Assembly: GCA_043788745.1 (NCBI GenBank)
Contig: JAYVTO010000147.1
Coordinates: 1 to 15,090 of the forward strand
Length of the DNA stretch: 15,090 nt
Direction of reading: 5' to 3'
From: JBBQWZ01 sp043788745
GTDB taxonomy: Bacteria; Acidobacteriota; Terriglobia; Bryobacterales; Bryobacteraceae
The stretch's first letter is position 1. Every line of letters starts with the position of its first letter. A program made the translations under genes and the position numbers. Shown piece by piece: positions 6,289-14,881 of this stretch. The notes below the pieces were generated by a model. The model did not search any database. It had not been told where the DNA came from and was given only the letters and a program-made list of their open reading frames with translations.

Positions 6289-9123
6289 CTACTTCCCCGC
6301 CGACCCGTAATAGATCGCGTTGAACAGCAGCTTGAACGTCCCATGCGGCTGCGCGCGATTCGTGATCTCGGGACCGAATAGGAACAACTTCCCTTCTCCT
6401 ACGCTCGCCTCCGCCACCGCGACTCCGCCGTCAAGATACTGCTGGCCCCACGCCCAACCGCTCCGCAGCGCTTTCGGTGAATCGAACCACGCGACCGCTG
6501 ACACCTTCTTCTGCTGCGCGTCCGGCCCGAAGCGGAAGACGGGCGAGTTGTTGAAGAAGACATCGACATCCTTCTCCATGCCCCAAGCCAGCGGATTCGT
6601 GTTGTCGACCGCGACCCGCATCACCGAACCCGGTACGTAGAACTTCTCGCGCGGCAGATGTCGCTCCGTGCCTGCCGCTGTTCGTTCGACCAACGCGTCC
6701 ATCACCGGCAGGCCGATCTGCCGCGCCAGCGCCGTCGAACTGCCTACCGTCAGAATCGTCCCGCCGGTCTCCAAAAACTTCTTCAACTGCGGAACCGTTT
6801 TGTCCACGGATACGCGACCCGCGCGCGGTTGCCATTCCACCGGCAGCGGACCGCGAGGACCAAACCCGCCGCCGCCTTCGCCCCGTCCGACCTGTCCATC
6901 CGGAATCCCGCCCGTCACGAAAACCAGAACATCGAACTTGCTCCCCAAGTCGCCCGCATCGAGCGTCGGCGGATACACCACTTCATACGGAAATTCGAAC
7001 TGCTCGAAAATCCAGCGCGTCCAGCCCGACGGCATCGAACCACCGACCTCATCCCACAACCCGATCCGCACCGGCTTCAGCTTGATCGCTTCGCCTTCGG
7101 GCTTCGCCGCTACCGCTTCAAACACGAGGCCCTTATCGGCGGCCAGCTTATCGAGCACGCCCTTCGTCGACGCCTTCGCCGGAATGTACATCGTGCCGTA
7201 CTCGCCGGCCGTCATGCCCGTGGCCACCGGCTTTTTCAGCCAGTAGACTTCTTCGCCGGCCTTCAACAGGCGATTCACAGCGATGAACGAATCGTTCACC
7301 CGATGGCTCAATAAGTAGCCCGCGCCCGAACCCTTCACACCGCCGGTGGGCGTTTTCGCAAAGCCTTCGATTTTCTCGAAAGGCCCCGAGAACTCATCTA
7401 ATATGCGATCGAATTTCACCGCCATTTGATAGGTCAGCGTCCAACCCGCGTTATCGTACGGTGGCCGCGGCGGTCCGCCCGGATAGGCGAAATCGTTCGG
7501 GTGATCCTGCGGTTCGAACAAGTCCATCAAATGCGGCCGGAACGCCTGCGCGGCCTTCACGACATACGACCCCACCGGATACTGCTTGCCTGCGACGCTA
7601 AACTCCGCCGTCGCGCGATGGATCGCGATCCCGCCCTTGATCAGCGTGTTCACAAATTTTGTCGCTGTCAGAAAATCCGGCTGATTTGCCGGAATAATGA
7701 ACCCTCGAGGATCGCGATCTTCGGGCTTGTGCAGCATCGCCCAATACTTCGGATCGACGCCGCGCTGCCCGCGCCCGAACACATCCGCCGCATCGGCATT
7801 CATCGACGGAGGACCATTGAGCCCTCCCCGTCCGCCGCGCGCCGCATCCGCCGCCGGACGCTCTTTCGCAATCACCGCCTCGACCGCCGCCATCTTCGAC
7901 GGCGTAATCGTCCAGGTGTCGCGGCTGCCTTTCTCCATCGAATTCTTGCCCATGCGGTACATGTTGAACAGCAACTGATCCTTGGTCCGCGACGCCAAAT
8001 CGAGCACCGCGTAGTTCGCCGTTAACGAGTACTCGATCGACTGCCGGAAGTGCCATTTCTGTGGCGCGATCGGCATGCGCAGCGTCTCGCTCGACAACTG
8101 CCGCTCCGGCACAAACGGGATCTCCATCGGCGTCGGATTGCCAATCGTCTCGGTCAAAATCCCGATCATGTTGTGGAAGTCTGTCGTCGTCCGCAGCCCG
8201 CCGTTGTACCAGACCGAATAGCTGGCTCCGCCGCGCGTCGCCGCACCGGCCTTGCCTTCGACCAGGAAACGCGACTGGATCGCAGAACCCACCTGGTCGA
8301 TCCCAAGCATCACCAACGGATCGAACCAATAACTCGCCGGATCCCGGAATGGGGGCACAAACAACACCGTCCCGAGCGGACCCGTCTGATGGTGGTTGTA
8401 CATAATTTGCGGAAACCATTCGTGATACAACTGCCGGTTCATGTTGACGGTTTCCGACTGCGTCGCCATGTAGAAGTCGCGATTGTTGTCGTGGCCGACA
8501 TACTTCTGATAGAGCGCCGTCGCCACATACACGCGCTTCGTCGGCTCTTTCTCGGACATGTAGGACTTCGTAACCATCTCCTGCCCGTCCGGATTCGCCT
8601 GCACAAACAGGATGATCGTGCTCTCGAGGATGCGCATGGTCTCCGCATCCGTGCGGCTCAGAAACGTGTAGAGCGACTCCATCAACTGCTGCGCGCCCAG
8701 CACTTCGCTTGCGTGGAGGCCGCCGTCGATCCAGACGACGGCTTTGCCTTCGGCTGCGAGTTTCTTCGCCTCGTCATCCGTCAGGCCCTCAGCGAGGGCG
8801 AGCTTCCGCGCAATCTCTTTGTATCGCCCCAGTTTCCTGTGATTCTCCGGCGATGTCACAATCGCCATCCACTGCGGACGCCCTTCTTCGGATTTACCGA
8901 TCTCCACCAGCTTCATCCGGTCGCTTTCTTTCGCCAGCTTCTGCCAATATTCGGTCAGTTGCGTATAAGTCGCGAGAAAGTAATCGTCGCCAAGGTGGGA
9001 ACCAAACTGCTCCTTGGGCGTCGTAATTTTAGCGGCCGCCGCCGCCCTAGGTTGCGCGAACAGAACCGAACTGTCGAAGCCAATCGACAGGAGCCCTAAG
9101 GCAGCTACAGCAAGCATCCGCAT
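6289..9123 (-). CDS. Secreted M14-family zinc carboxypeptidase-like protein with C-terminal amidotransferase-like domain
   Basis: A 944-residue exported metallopeptidase predicted to hydrolyse peptides. I place the start at ATG 9123, because it opens directly into a signal peptide (MRMLAVAALGLLSIGFDSSVLFAQ); a longer frame would need a TTG at 9177. The M14 domain spans about residues 40-380: zinc ligands H137 and E140 in GGLHASEVLGAQ, a substrate-binding-like HDNNRDFYM, the third ligand in YNHHQTGPLG (H244 or H245), and the catalytic glutamate E325 in GILTETIG. A Gly/Arg-rich low-complexity stretch (AADAARGGRGGLNGPPS) separates the next part. The C-terminal third (LKPVRIGLWDEVGGSM...VLVFVTGGIPDGQ...LETGGTILTVGSS) resembles class-I glutamine-amidotransferase/PfpI folds without a clear catalytic cysteine. 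It is transcribed divergently from the M16 operon, 62 bp apart, suggesting related roles in peptide scavenging outside the cytoplasm. Confidence 0.9.
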   Translation of the reverse strand: MRMLAVAALGLLSIGFDSSVLFAQPRAAAAAKITTPKEQFGSHLGDDYFLATYTQLTEYWQKLAKESDRMKLVEIGKSEEGRPQWMAIVTSPENHRKLGRYKEIARKLALAEGLTDDEAKKLAAEGKAVVWIDGGLHASEVLGAQQLMESLYTFLSRTDAETMRILESTIILFVQANPDGQEMVTKSYMSEKEPTKRVYVATALYQKYVGHDNNRDFYMATQSETVNMNRQLYHEWFPQIMYNHHQTGPLGTVLFVPPFRDPASYWFDPLVMLGIDQVGSAIQSRFLVEGKAGAATRGGASYSVWYNGGLRTTTDFHNMIGILTETIGNPTPMEIPFVPERQLSSETLRMPIAPQKWHFRQSIEYSLTANYAVLDLASRTKDQLLFNMYRMGKNSMEKGSRDTWTITPSKMAAVEAVIAKERPAADAARGGRGGLNGPPSMNADAADVFGRGQRGVDPKYWAMLHKPEDRDPRGFIIPANQPDFLTATKFVNTLIKGGIAIHRATAEFSVAGKQYPVGSYVVKAAQAFRPHLMDLFEPQDHPNDFAYPGGPPRPPYDNAGWTLTYQMAVKFDRILDEFSGPFEKIEGFAKTPTGGVKGSGAGYLLSHRVNDSFIAVNRLLKAGEEVYWLKKPVATGMTAGEYGTMYIPAKASTKGVLDKLAADKGLVFEAVAAKPEGEAIKLKPVRIGLWDEVGGSMPSGWTRWIFEQFEFPYEVVYPPTLDAGDLGSKFDVLVFVTGGIPDGQVGRGEGGGGFGPRGPLPVEWQPRAGRVSVDKTVPQLKKFLETGGTILTVGSSTALARQIGLPVMDALVERTAAGTERHLPREKFYVPGSVMRVAVDNTNPLAWGMEKDVDVFFNNSPVFRFGPDAQQKKVSAVAWFDSPKALRSGWAWGQQYLDGGVAVAEASVGEGKLFLFGPEITNRAQPHGTFKLLFNAIYYGSAGK

Positions 9124-9185
9124 ATCGCGTGATTGTACCCTAAGAACAGAAGATCGCGCCTCGCGCGAAAAGCACAACTGACCCT

Positions 9186-10688
9186 ATGCATCGTTCCACA
9201 CGCTGGCTGATCGCCTGCCTCCTCGCCGCCGTACCTGCGTCTTCGCAGTCCTTACAGGACTTCGAAAAAACGGTCACTGAATTTACCCTCGCCAACGGCA
9301 TGCACTTCCTGGTCGTCGAACGCCACGGCGCGCCCGTGGTGTCGTTCAACACGTATGTCAACGCCGGGTCCGTCGACGACCCTAACGGCCGCAGCGGAAT
9401 CGCCCACATGATGGAGCACATGGCCTTCAAGGGCACGCCCTCGATCGGCTCTAAGAATTGGACCGCCGAGAAGGCCGCGCTCGCCGCCATCGAAACCGCC
9501 TACGACAAGCTGGAGCAGGAGCGCCGCAAAGGCCCCCAAGCCGACAAGGCGAAACTCGCCGCCCTCGACGACGCCTTAAAGACCGCCATCGCCATCGCCG
9601 ACAGCTTTGTCGAGCCCAACGAGTACGACCGCGTCGTCGAACGCAACGGGGGCGTCGGCCTCAACGCGGGAACCTCGATGGACGCCACCAACTACTTCTA
9701 CGCGTTCCCCGCCAACCGCCTCGAGCTCTGGTTTATGCTCGAATCCGCGCGCTTCCGCAATCCGGTATTCCGCGAGTTCTATAAGGAGCGAGACGTGGTC
9801 CGCGAAGAACGCCGCATGCGCATCGAGTCGTCGCCGCAAGGCAAACTCGTCGAGGCGCTGCTAGCCGCCGCCTACACCGCGCATCCCTATCACACGATGC
9901 CCGGCGGTTGGGCGAGCGACATCGAGAATTTCCGCGAGCCCGAAGCCAAGCGCTTTTACCGGCAGCACTACGCGCCCGCCAACATCACCATCGGCATCGC
10001 CGGCGACGTCGATCCCAAGCAAGCCCGCGCCTTCGCCGAAACGTATTTCGGAACGATACCTGCCAGCCCGTTGCCGGCGTCCGTTCGCACCATCGAACCC
10101 GCCCAGGAAGGCGAGCGCCGCGTCACCGTCGAATCCCCCGCCGAGCCCGTCCTCGCGATCGCCTACCACGTGCCTGACGGCCGCCACCCCGACGCCACGG
10201 CGCTCGATGTCCTATCCGATGTGCTCTCCGCCGGCCGCACAGGGATTATCTATAAGGAACTTGTCCGCGACAAACAGATCGCGCTGGGCGCGGGAAGCCA
10301 AACCAATTTCCCGGGCACCAAGTACCCCGGCCTGATGCTCTTCTTCGTCGTCCCGAACGCCGGCAAATCGATCGATGAGAATGAGAAGGCAGTCTACGAG
10401 ATCGTCGAACGAATCAAGAAAACTCTTGTTGCGGCCGATTCCCTGACGCGCGTCAAAACCAAACTCCGCGCCCAACTCATCCGCAAGCTCGCCAGCAACG
10501 GAGGACTCGCCGCCGAACTCACTTCCTATCACGTCCTCGAAGGCAGTTGGCGGCGCTTGTTCACAAGCCTCGAAGACATCGAGAAGGTAACCGATGCCGA
10601 CCTGCAACGGGTCGCAAAAACTTATTTAACCCAAAAGAACCGAACGGTAGCATGGACCACCCAGCCCGCCGCAAAGGAGTCCAGGTGA
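9186..10688 (+). CDS. Secreted M16 zinc peptidase (catalytic subunit)
   Basis: A 500-residue pitrilysin-family peptidase. A signal peptide (MHRSTRWLIACLLAAVPASSQ) is followed by the M16 core TEFTLANGMHFLVVERHGAP. The inverted zinc motif H74-M-M-E77-H78 lies in GIAHMMEHMAFKGT and the third zinc ligand in DVVREERRMR (E207 or E208; alignment favours E208). Between them is a charged, probably helical insert of about 70 residues (roughly 90-160; AEKAALAAIETAYDKLEQER...) ahead of NGGVGLNAGTSMDATNYF, as I recall for the acidobacterial branch of this family. The second, non-catalytic half follows and contains SDVLSAGRTGIIYKELV. It is the first gene of a plus-strand operon and overlaps the next M16 gene by 4 bp (GTGA, 10685-10688), the usual pairing of an active and an inactive M16 subunit. 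Periplasmic oligopeptide degradation is the likely role. Confidence 0.93.
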   Translation: MHRSTRWLIACLLAAVPASSQSLQDFEKTVTEFTLANGMHFLVVERHGAPVVSFNTYVNAGSVDDPNGRSGIAHMMEHMAFKGTPSIGSKNWTAEKAALAAIETAYDKLEQERRKGPQADKAKLAALDDALKTAIAIADSFVEPNEYDRVVERNGGVGLNAGTSMDATNYFYAFPANRLELWFMLESARFRNPVFREFYKERDVVREERRMRIESSPQGKLVEALLAAAYTAHPYHTMPGGWASDIENFREPEAKRFYRQHYAPANITIGIAGDVDPKQARAFAETYFGTIPASPLPASVRTIEPAQEGERRVTVESPAEPVLAIAYHVPDGRHPDATALDVLSDVLSAGRTGIIYKELVRDKQIALGAGSQTNFPGTKYPGLMLFFVVPNAGKSIDENEKAVYEIVERIKKTLVAADSLTRVKTKLRAQLIRKLASNGGLAAELTSYHVLEGSWRRLFTSLEDIEKVTDADLQRVAKTYLTQKNRTVAWTTQPAAKESR

Positions 10689-13042
10689 ATCTCGCTACTC
10701 TTTCGGCAAGCTCCGATGCGAGGCGCCATCGTAAGGTCGCGCTTCCCAATCTTTTCCGCACGCCCCAGGGAGAAGGAATCCGCTCAGTTCGTTCGCGGTT
10801 CCTTGCGTGGTGCGGGTCCGGTCCCTTAGGGTCGCGGCTCCTTGCGGGCGCTTACTTCGCGACCCCTGGGCAGTCGCTTCGTGCGCGTCTCGAATCGTCG
10901 CCGTTCGGTGCTGGCGCGGCGCTCCGCCTCATCCCGCTCCTTCTCTGCGCCACGATCCTCCCTGCGCAAGCACCCAACGAAAACTACAAAGCCCTCAAAT
11001 TCCCGCCCCTCAAACAGGTCACCGTACCCGCGCCCGAAACCTTCACTCTGCCCAACGGCATGAAGGTCTACTTGCTCGAAGATCATGAACTCCCCATCAT
11101 CTCCGGCTTCGCGCTCGTCCGCACCGGCAACCTCTTCGACCCCGCCAACAAGCGCGGACTCGCCGACATCACCGGCACCGTCCTCCGCTCCGGCGGAACC
11201 AAAGCCAGGACCGGCGACCAGATCGACGAAGACTTGGAGAACATCGCCGCATCCGTCGAAACTTCCATCGGAGAGGCCTCCGGCAACGTCAGCTTTTCCT
11301 CGCTCAAAGAGCACTCCGACAAAACCCTCGCCGTCTTCCGCGACCTGCTCGTCAACCCGGAATTTCGCCAGGACAAGCTCGACCTCACCAAGTCCCAATA
11401 CAAAAGCGGCATCGCCCGGCGCAACGACGAAGCCAGTGAAATCCTCAGCCGCGAATACCAGTCGCTGCTCTACGGACCCACCTCGCCCCACGGCTGGCGC
11501 GTCGAATACGAGCATATCGACAACATCCAGCGCGCCGATCTCATCGCCTTCTACACGCGCTACTTCTTTCCCTCGAACGTCCTGCTCGCCGTCTACGGTG
11601 ACTTCAAGACGTCCGAAATGAAGGCCAAGCTCGAAGACGTCTTCCGCACCTGGACCGCCCAACAGCAGCCCGTTCCGCCCTTCCCCAAAGTCACGCAGCC
11701 CGCGCAGCCCGGCGTGTACCTCGCCGAAAAGAAGGATGTCACGCAGACCTTCTTCCAACTCGGTCACCTGGGCGGAACCCTGCGCGACAAGGACTACCCG
11801 GCTCTCCAAGTCGCCGCCGACATCCTCGGCCAAGGCTTCTCGTCCCGTCTGATGACGCGCGTGCGCACCAAACTCGGCTACGCCTACAACGTCGACGCCA
11901 GTTGGGGCGCGGGCTACAACAGCCCCGGAACCTTTACGGTCTCCGGCAGCACGAAATCGAAAACCACCACCGAAGCCCTCGCCGCGATTCACGAAGAGCT
12001 CGAAAAGCTGCGCACCGTCGAAGTCAGCGAAGCCGAACTCAACGACGCCAAGCAAGCCACCGCCAACAGCTTCGTGTTCTTCTTCGATCGGCCGAGCAAG
12101 ACGCTCAACCGGCTGATGCAGTACGAGTATCACGGCTACCCGCGCGACTTCCTGCAGAACTATCAGAAGGCGATCGCCGCCGTTACCCGCGCCGACATCC
12201 TTCGCGTCGCCAAGCGGTATTTCCGCGTGCCTGAAATGACGATCGTCGCCGTCGGCAATTCCTCGGAATTTGGCAAGCCGCTCACCGACCTCGCCAACTC
12301 CTATGGACCCGCCTACGCCAAAGTCCAACCCATCGACCTCACCATCCCCGAACCAAAGCGCAGCGCAACCGCATCCTCACCCGAGGGCAAGCGCCTGCTC
12401 GCCAAGGCCCAGCAGGCAATGGGCGGCGCGGCGAACCTCGCCGCGATCCGCGACATCGCCATGCGCGTCGAGATTCAGGCCATGGCGATGAGGCAATACA
12501 ACCGCGCCATCTTCCCCACCACCATCCGCCAGGAACAGGAACTGCCGTTCGGCAAAGTGGTCGCCTACTCCGACGGCGCTTCCGGTTGGCTGGTCACGCC
12601 GCAAGGCGCGCAGCCGATGCCCGCTCCCGTACTCGAGCAAGCGCACGGCGAGGTTTTCCGCCTACTGATCCCGCTCATCCTCAGCGATCGCGACCCTGCG
12701 CGCGGCGTAACCATTGCAAGCCCCGAGACCGTCCAAATCACCGATGGCAGCAACACCATCACCCTCGAAATCGGACCAACCGGACTGCCCACAAAGATGA
12801 CCTACGACGCCCCGGGAGCCGCCGGCAAGCCCTCGAAGATCGAATCGATCTTCGCCGACTGGCGCGACGTCGGCAACGTCAAGCTGCCGTTCAAAACGAC
12901 CATCACGCAAGACGACCGCAAGTTTGGCGATCTCATCACCAGCGAGATAAAAGTGAACAACGGCTTCACCCCCGAAGATCTGGCCAAGCGGCCCGATCCC
13001 ACGCTACCGGCGCTCCCGAAGCCGGCCGTACCGAACAAATGA
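10685..13042 (+). CDS. Secreted M16 peptidase-like inactive partner fused to a LolA-like domain
   Basis: A 785-residue partner of the preceding M16 enzyme. The start GTG 10685 overlaps the previous stop (GTGA) and has AAGGAG five bases upstream; no other ATG/GTG/TTG lies in frame before the mature region, so residues 1-79 must be translated first. These are Arg-rich and unlike any M16 leader. Then comes a normal signal-peptide core (RLIPLLLCATILPAQA, about 80-96). The M16 domain starts at FTLPNGMKVYLLED, but the HxxEH position reads GLADITGTV, so it cannot bind zinc. The R/Y signature of the non-catalytic half, RVRTKLGYAYNV, is kept, as in inactive subunits that complete the partner's active site. 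Residues about 565-785 (GKRLLAKAQQAMGG...YDAPG...DWRDVGNVKLPF) form a LolA-like beta domain also found in the next gene. The fusion and the leader insertion are the odd features. Confidence 0.88.
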   Translation: MNLATLSASSDARRHRKVALPNLFRTPQGEGIRSVRSRFLAWCGSGPLGSRLLAGAYFATPGQSLRARLESSPFGAGAALRLIPLLLCATILPAQAPNENYKALKFPPLKQVTVPAPETFTLPNGMKVYLLEDHELPIISGFALVRTGNLFDPANKRGLADITGTVLRSGGTKARTGDQIDEDLENIAASVETSIGEASGNVSFSSLKEHSDKTLAVFRDLLVNPEFRQDKLDLTKSQYKSGIARRNDEASEILSREYQSLLYGPTSPHGWRVEYEHIDNIQRADLIAFYTRYFFPSNVLLAVYGDFKTSEMKAKLEDVFRTWTAQQQPVPPFPKVTQPAQPGVYLAEKKDVTQTFFQLGHLGGTLRDKDYPALQVAADILGQGFSSRLMTRVRTKLGYAYNVDASWGAGYNSPGTFTVSGSTKSKTTTEALAAIHEELEKLRTVEVSEAELNDAKQATANSFVFFFDRPSKTLNRLMQYEYHGYPRDFLQNYQKAIAAVTRADILRVAKRYFRVPEMTIVAVGNSSEFGKPLTDLANSYGPAYAKVQPIDLTIPEPKRSATASSPEGKRLLAKAQQAMGGAANLAAIRDIAMRVEIQAMAMRQYNRAIFPTTIRQEQELPFGKVVAYSDGASGWLVTPQGAQPMPAPVLEQAHGEVFRLLIPLILSDRDPARGVTIASPETVQITDGSNTITLEIGPTGLPTKMTYDAPGAAGKPSKIESIFADWRDVGNVKLPFKTTITQDDRKFGDLITSEIKVNNGFTPEDLAKRPDPTLPALPKPAVPNK
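10690..10925 (+). repeat. Probable repeat-element insertion in the leader of the second M16 gene
   Basis: This in-frame stretch of about 235 bases encodes Arg/Ser/Gly-rich residues between the GTG start and the signal-peptide core. It contains the inverted repeat GGGTCGCG (10829-10836) / CGCGACCC (10858-10865) and many CTTGCG/CTTCG-type words, unlike the smooth codon usage of the peptidase. The exact borders cannot be fixed. It looks like a palindromic intergenic-type repeat that entered the gene while keeping frame. Confidence 0.5.
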
Positions 13043-13109
13043 GAAGAGTAATCCTCATCAAGAAAAGCCCCCCCCCGGCCGTCACCTCCAGATCGCAGCC
13101 ACAACAACC

Positions 13110-13946
13110 ATGACGCGACGAACCTTCCTCCTCACCACCGCAGCCACACCCGCGCTTGCCCAATGGCGGCCCGCCGGCGGCCCGCCGCCCCAACCGAAAG
13201 CCGCTGCCAAGGAACCCCGCGAAGTCAAAGGTAAGCGCCTCGTCTTGGAAGCCCTCGACGCCCTCGGCGGCAACAACTTTCTCGCCATGGAAGACCGCAT
13301 CGAGTCCGGCCGCGCCTTTTCGTTCTACCGCGAGCAACTCCGCGGACTTTCCCTCGCGAAGATTTACACCCGCTACCTCAGCATCCCGCCCGACCCCAGG
13401 ATGATCGGCCAACGCGAACGCCAAACCTTCGGCAAGAACCAGGACAACTCCGTTCTGTTTACCGAAACCGAGGCCTGGGACCTCACCTTCCGCGGAGCCC
13501 GCCCACTCCCCGAAGACCAAATCGCGCGCTGGCGGCTCTCCACGCTCCATAACATTTTCTACATTCTTCGTCAACGCCTCAAAGAGCCCGGGATCCTCTT
13601 CGAATGGCAATCCACCGAAGTCTGGGGCAACCAGCCCGTCGAAGTCATCGACATCAACGACACGGAAAATCGCACCGTCACCGTCAGTTTCCATCAGTCG
13701 ACGAAGCTGCCCGTCAAGCAACTCTTCTACCGCCGTGACCCCAACTCAAAGGAACGCATCGACGAAGTCACCGTCTACTCCAAGTACCGCGACGTCGGCA
13801 ACGGAGTCCAATGGCCCTTCACCATCCTCCGCGAGCGCAACGGAGAAAAGATCTTCGAGATCTTCGCCGACACCGTCACCATCAACCAAAACCTGACGGA
13901 TGACAAATTCCTGATCCCGTCCACGATCAAGAAACTCGAGAAATAG
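13110..13946 (+). CDS. Tat-exported LolA-like outer-membrane lipoprotein-carrier-type protein
   Basis: A 278-residue protein. The N-terminus MTRRTFLLTTAATPALAQ fits a twin-arginine signal (T-R-R-x-F-L-L, short hydrophobic core, A-L-A-Q cleavage), implying export in folded form. The mature part begins GKRLVLEALDALGGNNFLAM and ends YSKYRDVGNGVQWPF...FADTVTINQNLTDDKF, the start and end of the LolA/LppX-type half-barrel. The same landmarks occur in the C-terminal domain of the preceding M16-like protein, so the two are paralogous. The gene lies 67 bp downstream of that gene and is probably co-transcribed. No Shine-Dalgarno precedes the ATG (the gap has a run of nine C at 13068-13076). Binding of a hydrophobic or lipid-like ligand is inferred from the fold; the partner is unknown. 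Confidence 0.8.
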   Translation: MTRRTFLLTTAATPALAQWRPAGGPPPQPKAAAKEPREVKGKRLVLEALDALGGNNFLAMEDRIESGRAFSFYREQLRGLSLAKIYTRYLSIPPDPRMIGQRERQTFGKNQDNSVLFTETEAWDLTFRGARPLPEDQIARWRLSTLHNIFYILRQRLKEPGILFEWQSTEVWGNQPVEVIDINDTENRTVTVSFHQSTKLPVKQLFYRRDPNSKERIDEVTVYSKYRDVGNGVQWPFTILRERNGEKIFEIFADTVTINQNLTDDKFLIPSTIKKLEK

Positions 13947-14185
13947 CCCGTCTTCGCTTCGCGGCGAAACCCGGCCATTCCCGAGCGGAACGCGACACCG
14001 AATCGGAAGCCCAGATCGTGCAGCGTCCCATTCTGCGGATAGACGTGATCGCGAAGCTCAAGACGCACCGCAAGCCTCGGCTGGAACCAATAATTGACGC
14101 TGGCCCCGACGTGATAGGGGTGAATCGCGCCCTCGCGCACGAACGCACTATACCCGCCGCCCACGAACGGATCGAGCTTCTGCGG
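13947..14185 (-). pseudogene. Remnant of an outer-membrane beta-barrel protein gene (C-terminal end)
   Basis: Read on the minus strand from about 14185, this encodes LDPFVGGGYSAFVREGAIH, then GASVNYWFQPRLAVRLELRD and LGFRFGVAFR. These alternate polar and hydrophobic residues, with strong Gly/aromatic content, and end in a typical final barrel strand. It lacks any start, signal peptide and N-terminal strands. The frame runs on past the expected end (AFR) into DNA antisense to the LolA-like gene, so the natural stop is also missing. At the other end it abuts the permease relic at about 14182. Confidence 0.6.
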
Positions 14186-14607
14186 TCCTGCTCGAAAACG
14201 GCGCAGCACCCCGCGAGGCCGAGGTCGTCGGCATCGTCGGTGACACCCGCGACGCCGCGCTCGACGCCAAGCCGCTGCCGTTCCTCTACATCGCCTTGCC
14301 GCAAATTCAGCTCAGACACGTCCGCTTCATCACAAACAACATGTTCTGGACCGTCCGCGCCGCGCCCGGCTCCGACGTCACCACCACAGTCCGCAACGAA
14401 ATCTCCAAGGTCGATTCCGATGTCGCCGTGGCCGCCACCAGCATGAACCAATATCTAAGTCGCGCCTTCGCCAAGCGCCTCTTCGTCGTCCGCATCCTTG
14501 GAGCCTTCGCCGTCGCTGCCCTCTTTCTCGCCGCCGCAGCAGCCGCATGTATCCTCCCCATCCGCAAAGCAATCCAATCCGACCCGGTAGAATGCCTCCG
14601 AGCGTGA
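14182..14607 (+). pseudogene. Relic of an ADOP/MacB-type (FtsX) permease, C-terminal part with internal deletion
   Basis: From about 14182 the plus strand encodes AVLLENGAAPREAEVVGIVGDTRDAALD, then LPFLYIALPQ, NNMFWTVRAAPG, NEISKVDSDVAV and YLSRAFAKRLFVVRILGAFAVAALFLA. These segments are characteristic of the last periplasmic part and a membrane segment of acidobacterial duplicated orphan permeases (ADOP). The normal continuation has two more membrane helices separated by a conserved cytoplasmic loop. Here the first helix runs straight through a run of alanines into CILPIRKAIQSDPVECLRA, the known C-terminal end. About 90-100 residues are therefore missing, in frame. All upstream parts are gone, and a TTG at 14296 is the only nearby start. 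Non-functional. Confidence 0.75.
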
Positions 14608-14881
14608 TGCCCGCGCGCTTCATGGCGGCCAGCAACCAAAACCGCCAGCCGGCCAACGCACCCGCGCCAAATCCGAGCCACGCACGAAGCCCGACGAAGC
14701 CGCCCCACACATCCGCTTCGCGAAACGAACCAGTGACGAAACTCAAAAATCACCATCTCGTTGTTCCCAAGCTACTTCTCCAGCGCGAAACAAGTCATCT
14801 CCAAACCCGCGTGCTAGGTTCAAGCCGCAGGCCGAAGCTCCGCGTGCGAGCACAACAACCAGCACAAAGAGAGGCGATTGT
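14608..14881. other. Gene-poor stretch downstream of the permease relic
   Basis: Open frames exist on the minus strand, but they are Gly/Arg/Trp-rich and run antisense across the permease relic. I see no motif, ribosome-binding site or RNA gene here and regard it as decayed sequence. Confidence 0.5.

Noticed and set aside
8050..9099. 349-codon open frame on the plus strand
   Set aside because: Antisense to the M14 peptidase; Arg/His-rich and without motifs. A composition artefact.
9124..9177. Longer M14 start at TTG 9177
   Set aside because: It would put 18 charged residues before a clean signal peptide that already begins with ATG 9123.
10547..10684. Upstream extension of the second M16 gene to 10547
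   Set aside because: It would overlap the preceding peptidase by 142 bases in another frame; the GTG at 10685 has a good ribosome-binding site and a typical 4-bp coupling overlap.
10826..12328. 500-codon open frame on the minus strand
   Set aside because: It lies wholly antisense to the second M16 gene, whose protein has clear family motifs. The antisense product is an E/G/D/V-rich mirror without domains, as expected from GC-rich third positions.
13068..13076. Run of nine C as a phase-variation tract
   Set aside because: It lies between two genes, not in a coding frame or in an obvious promoter spacer, so switching is not supported.
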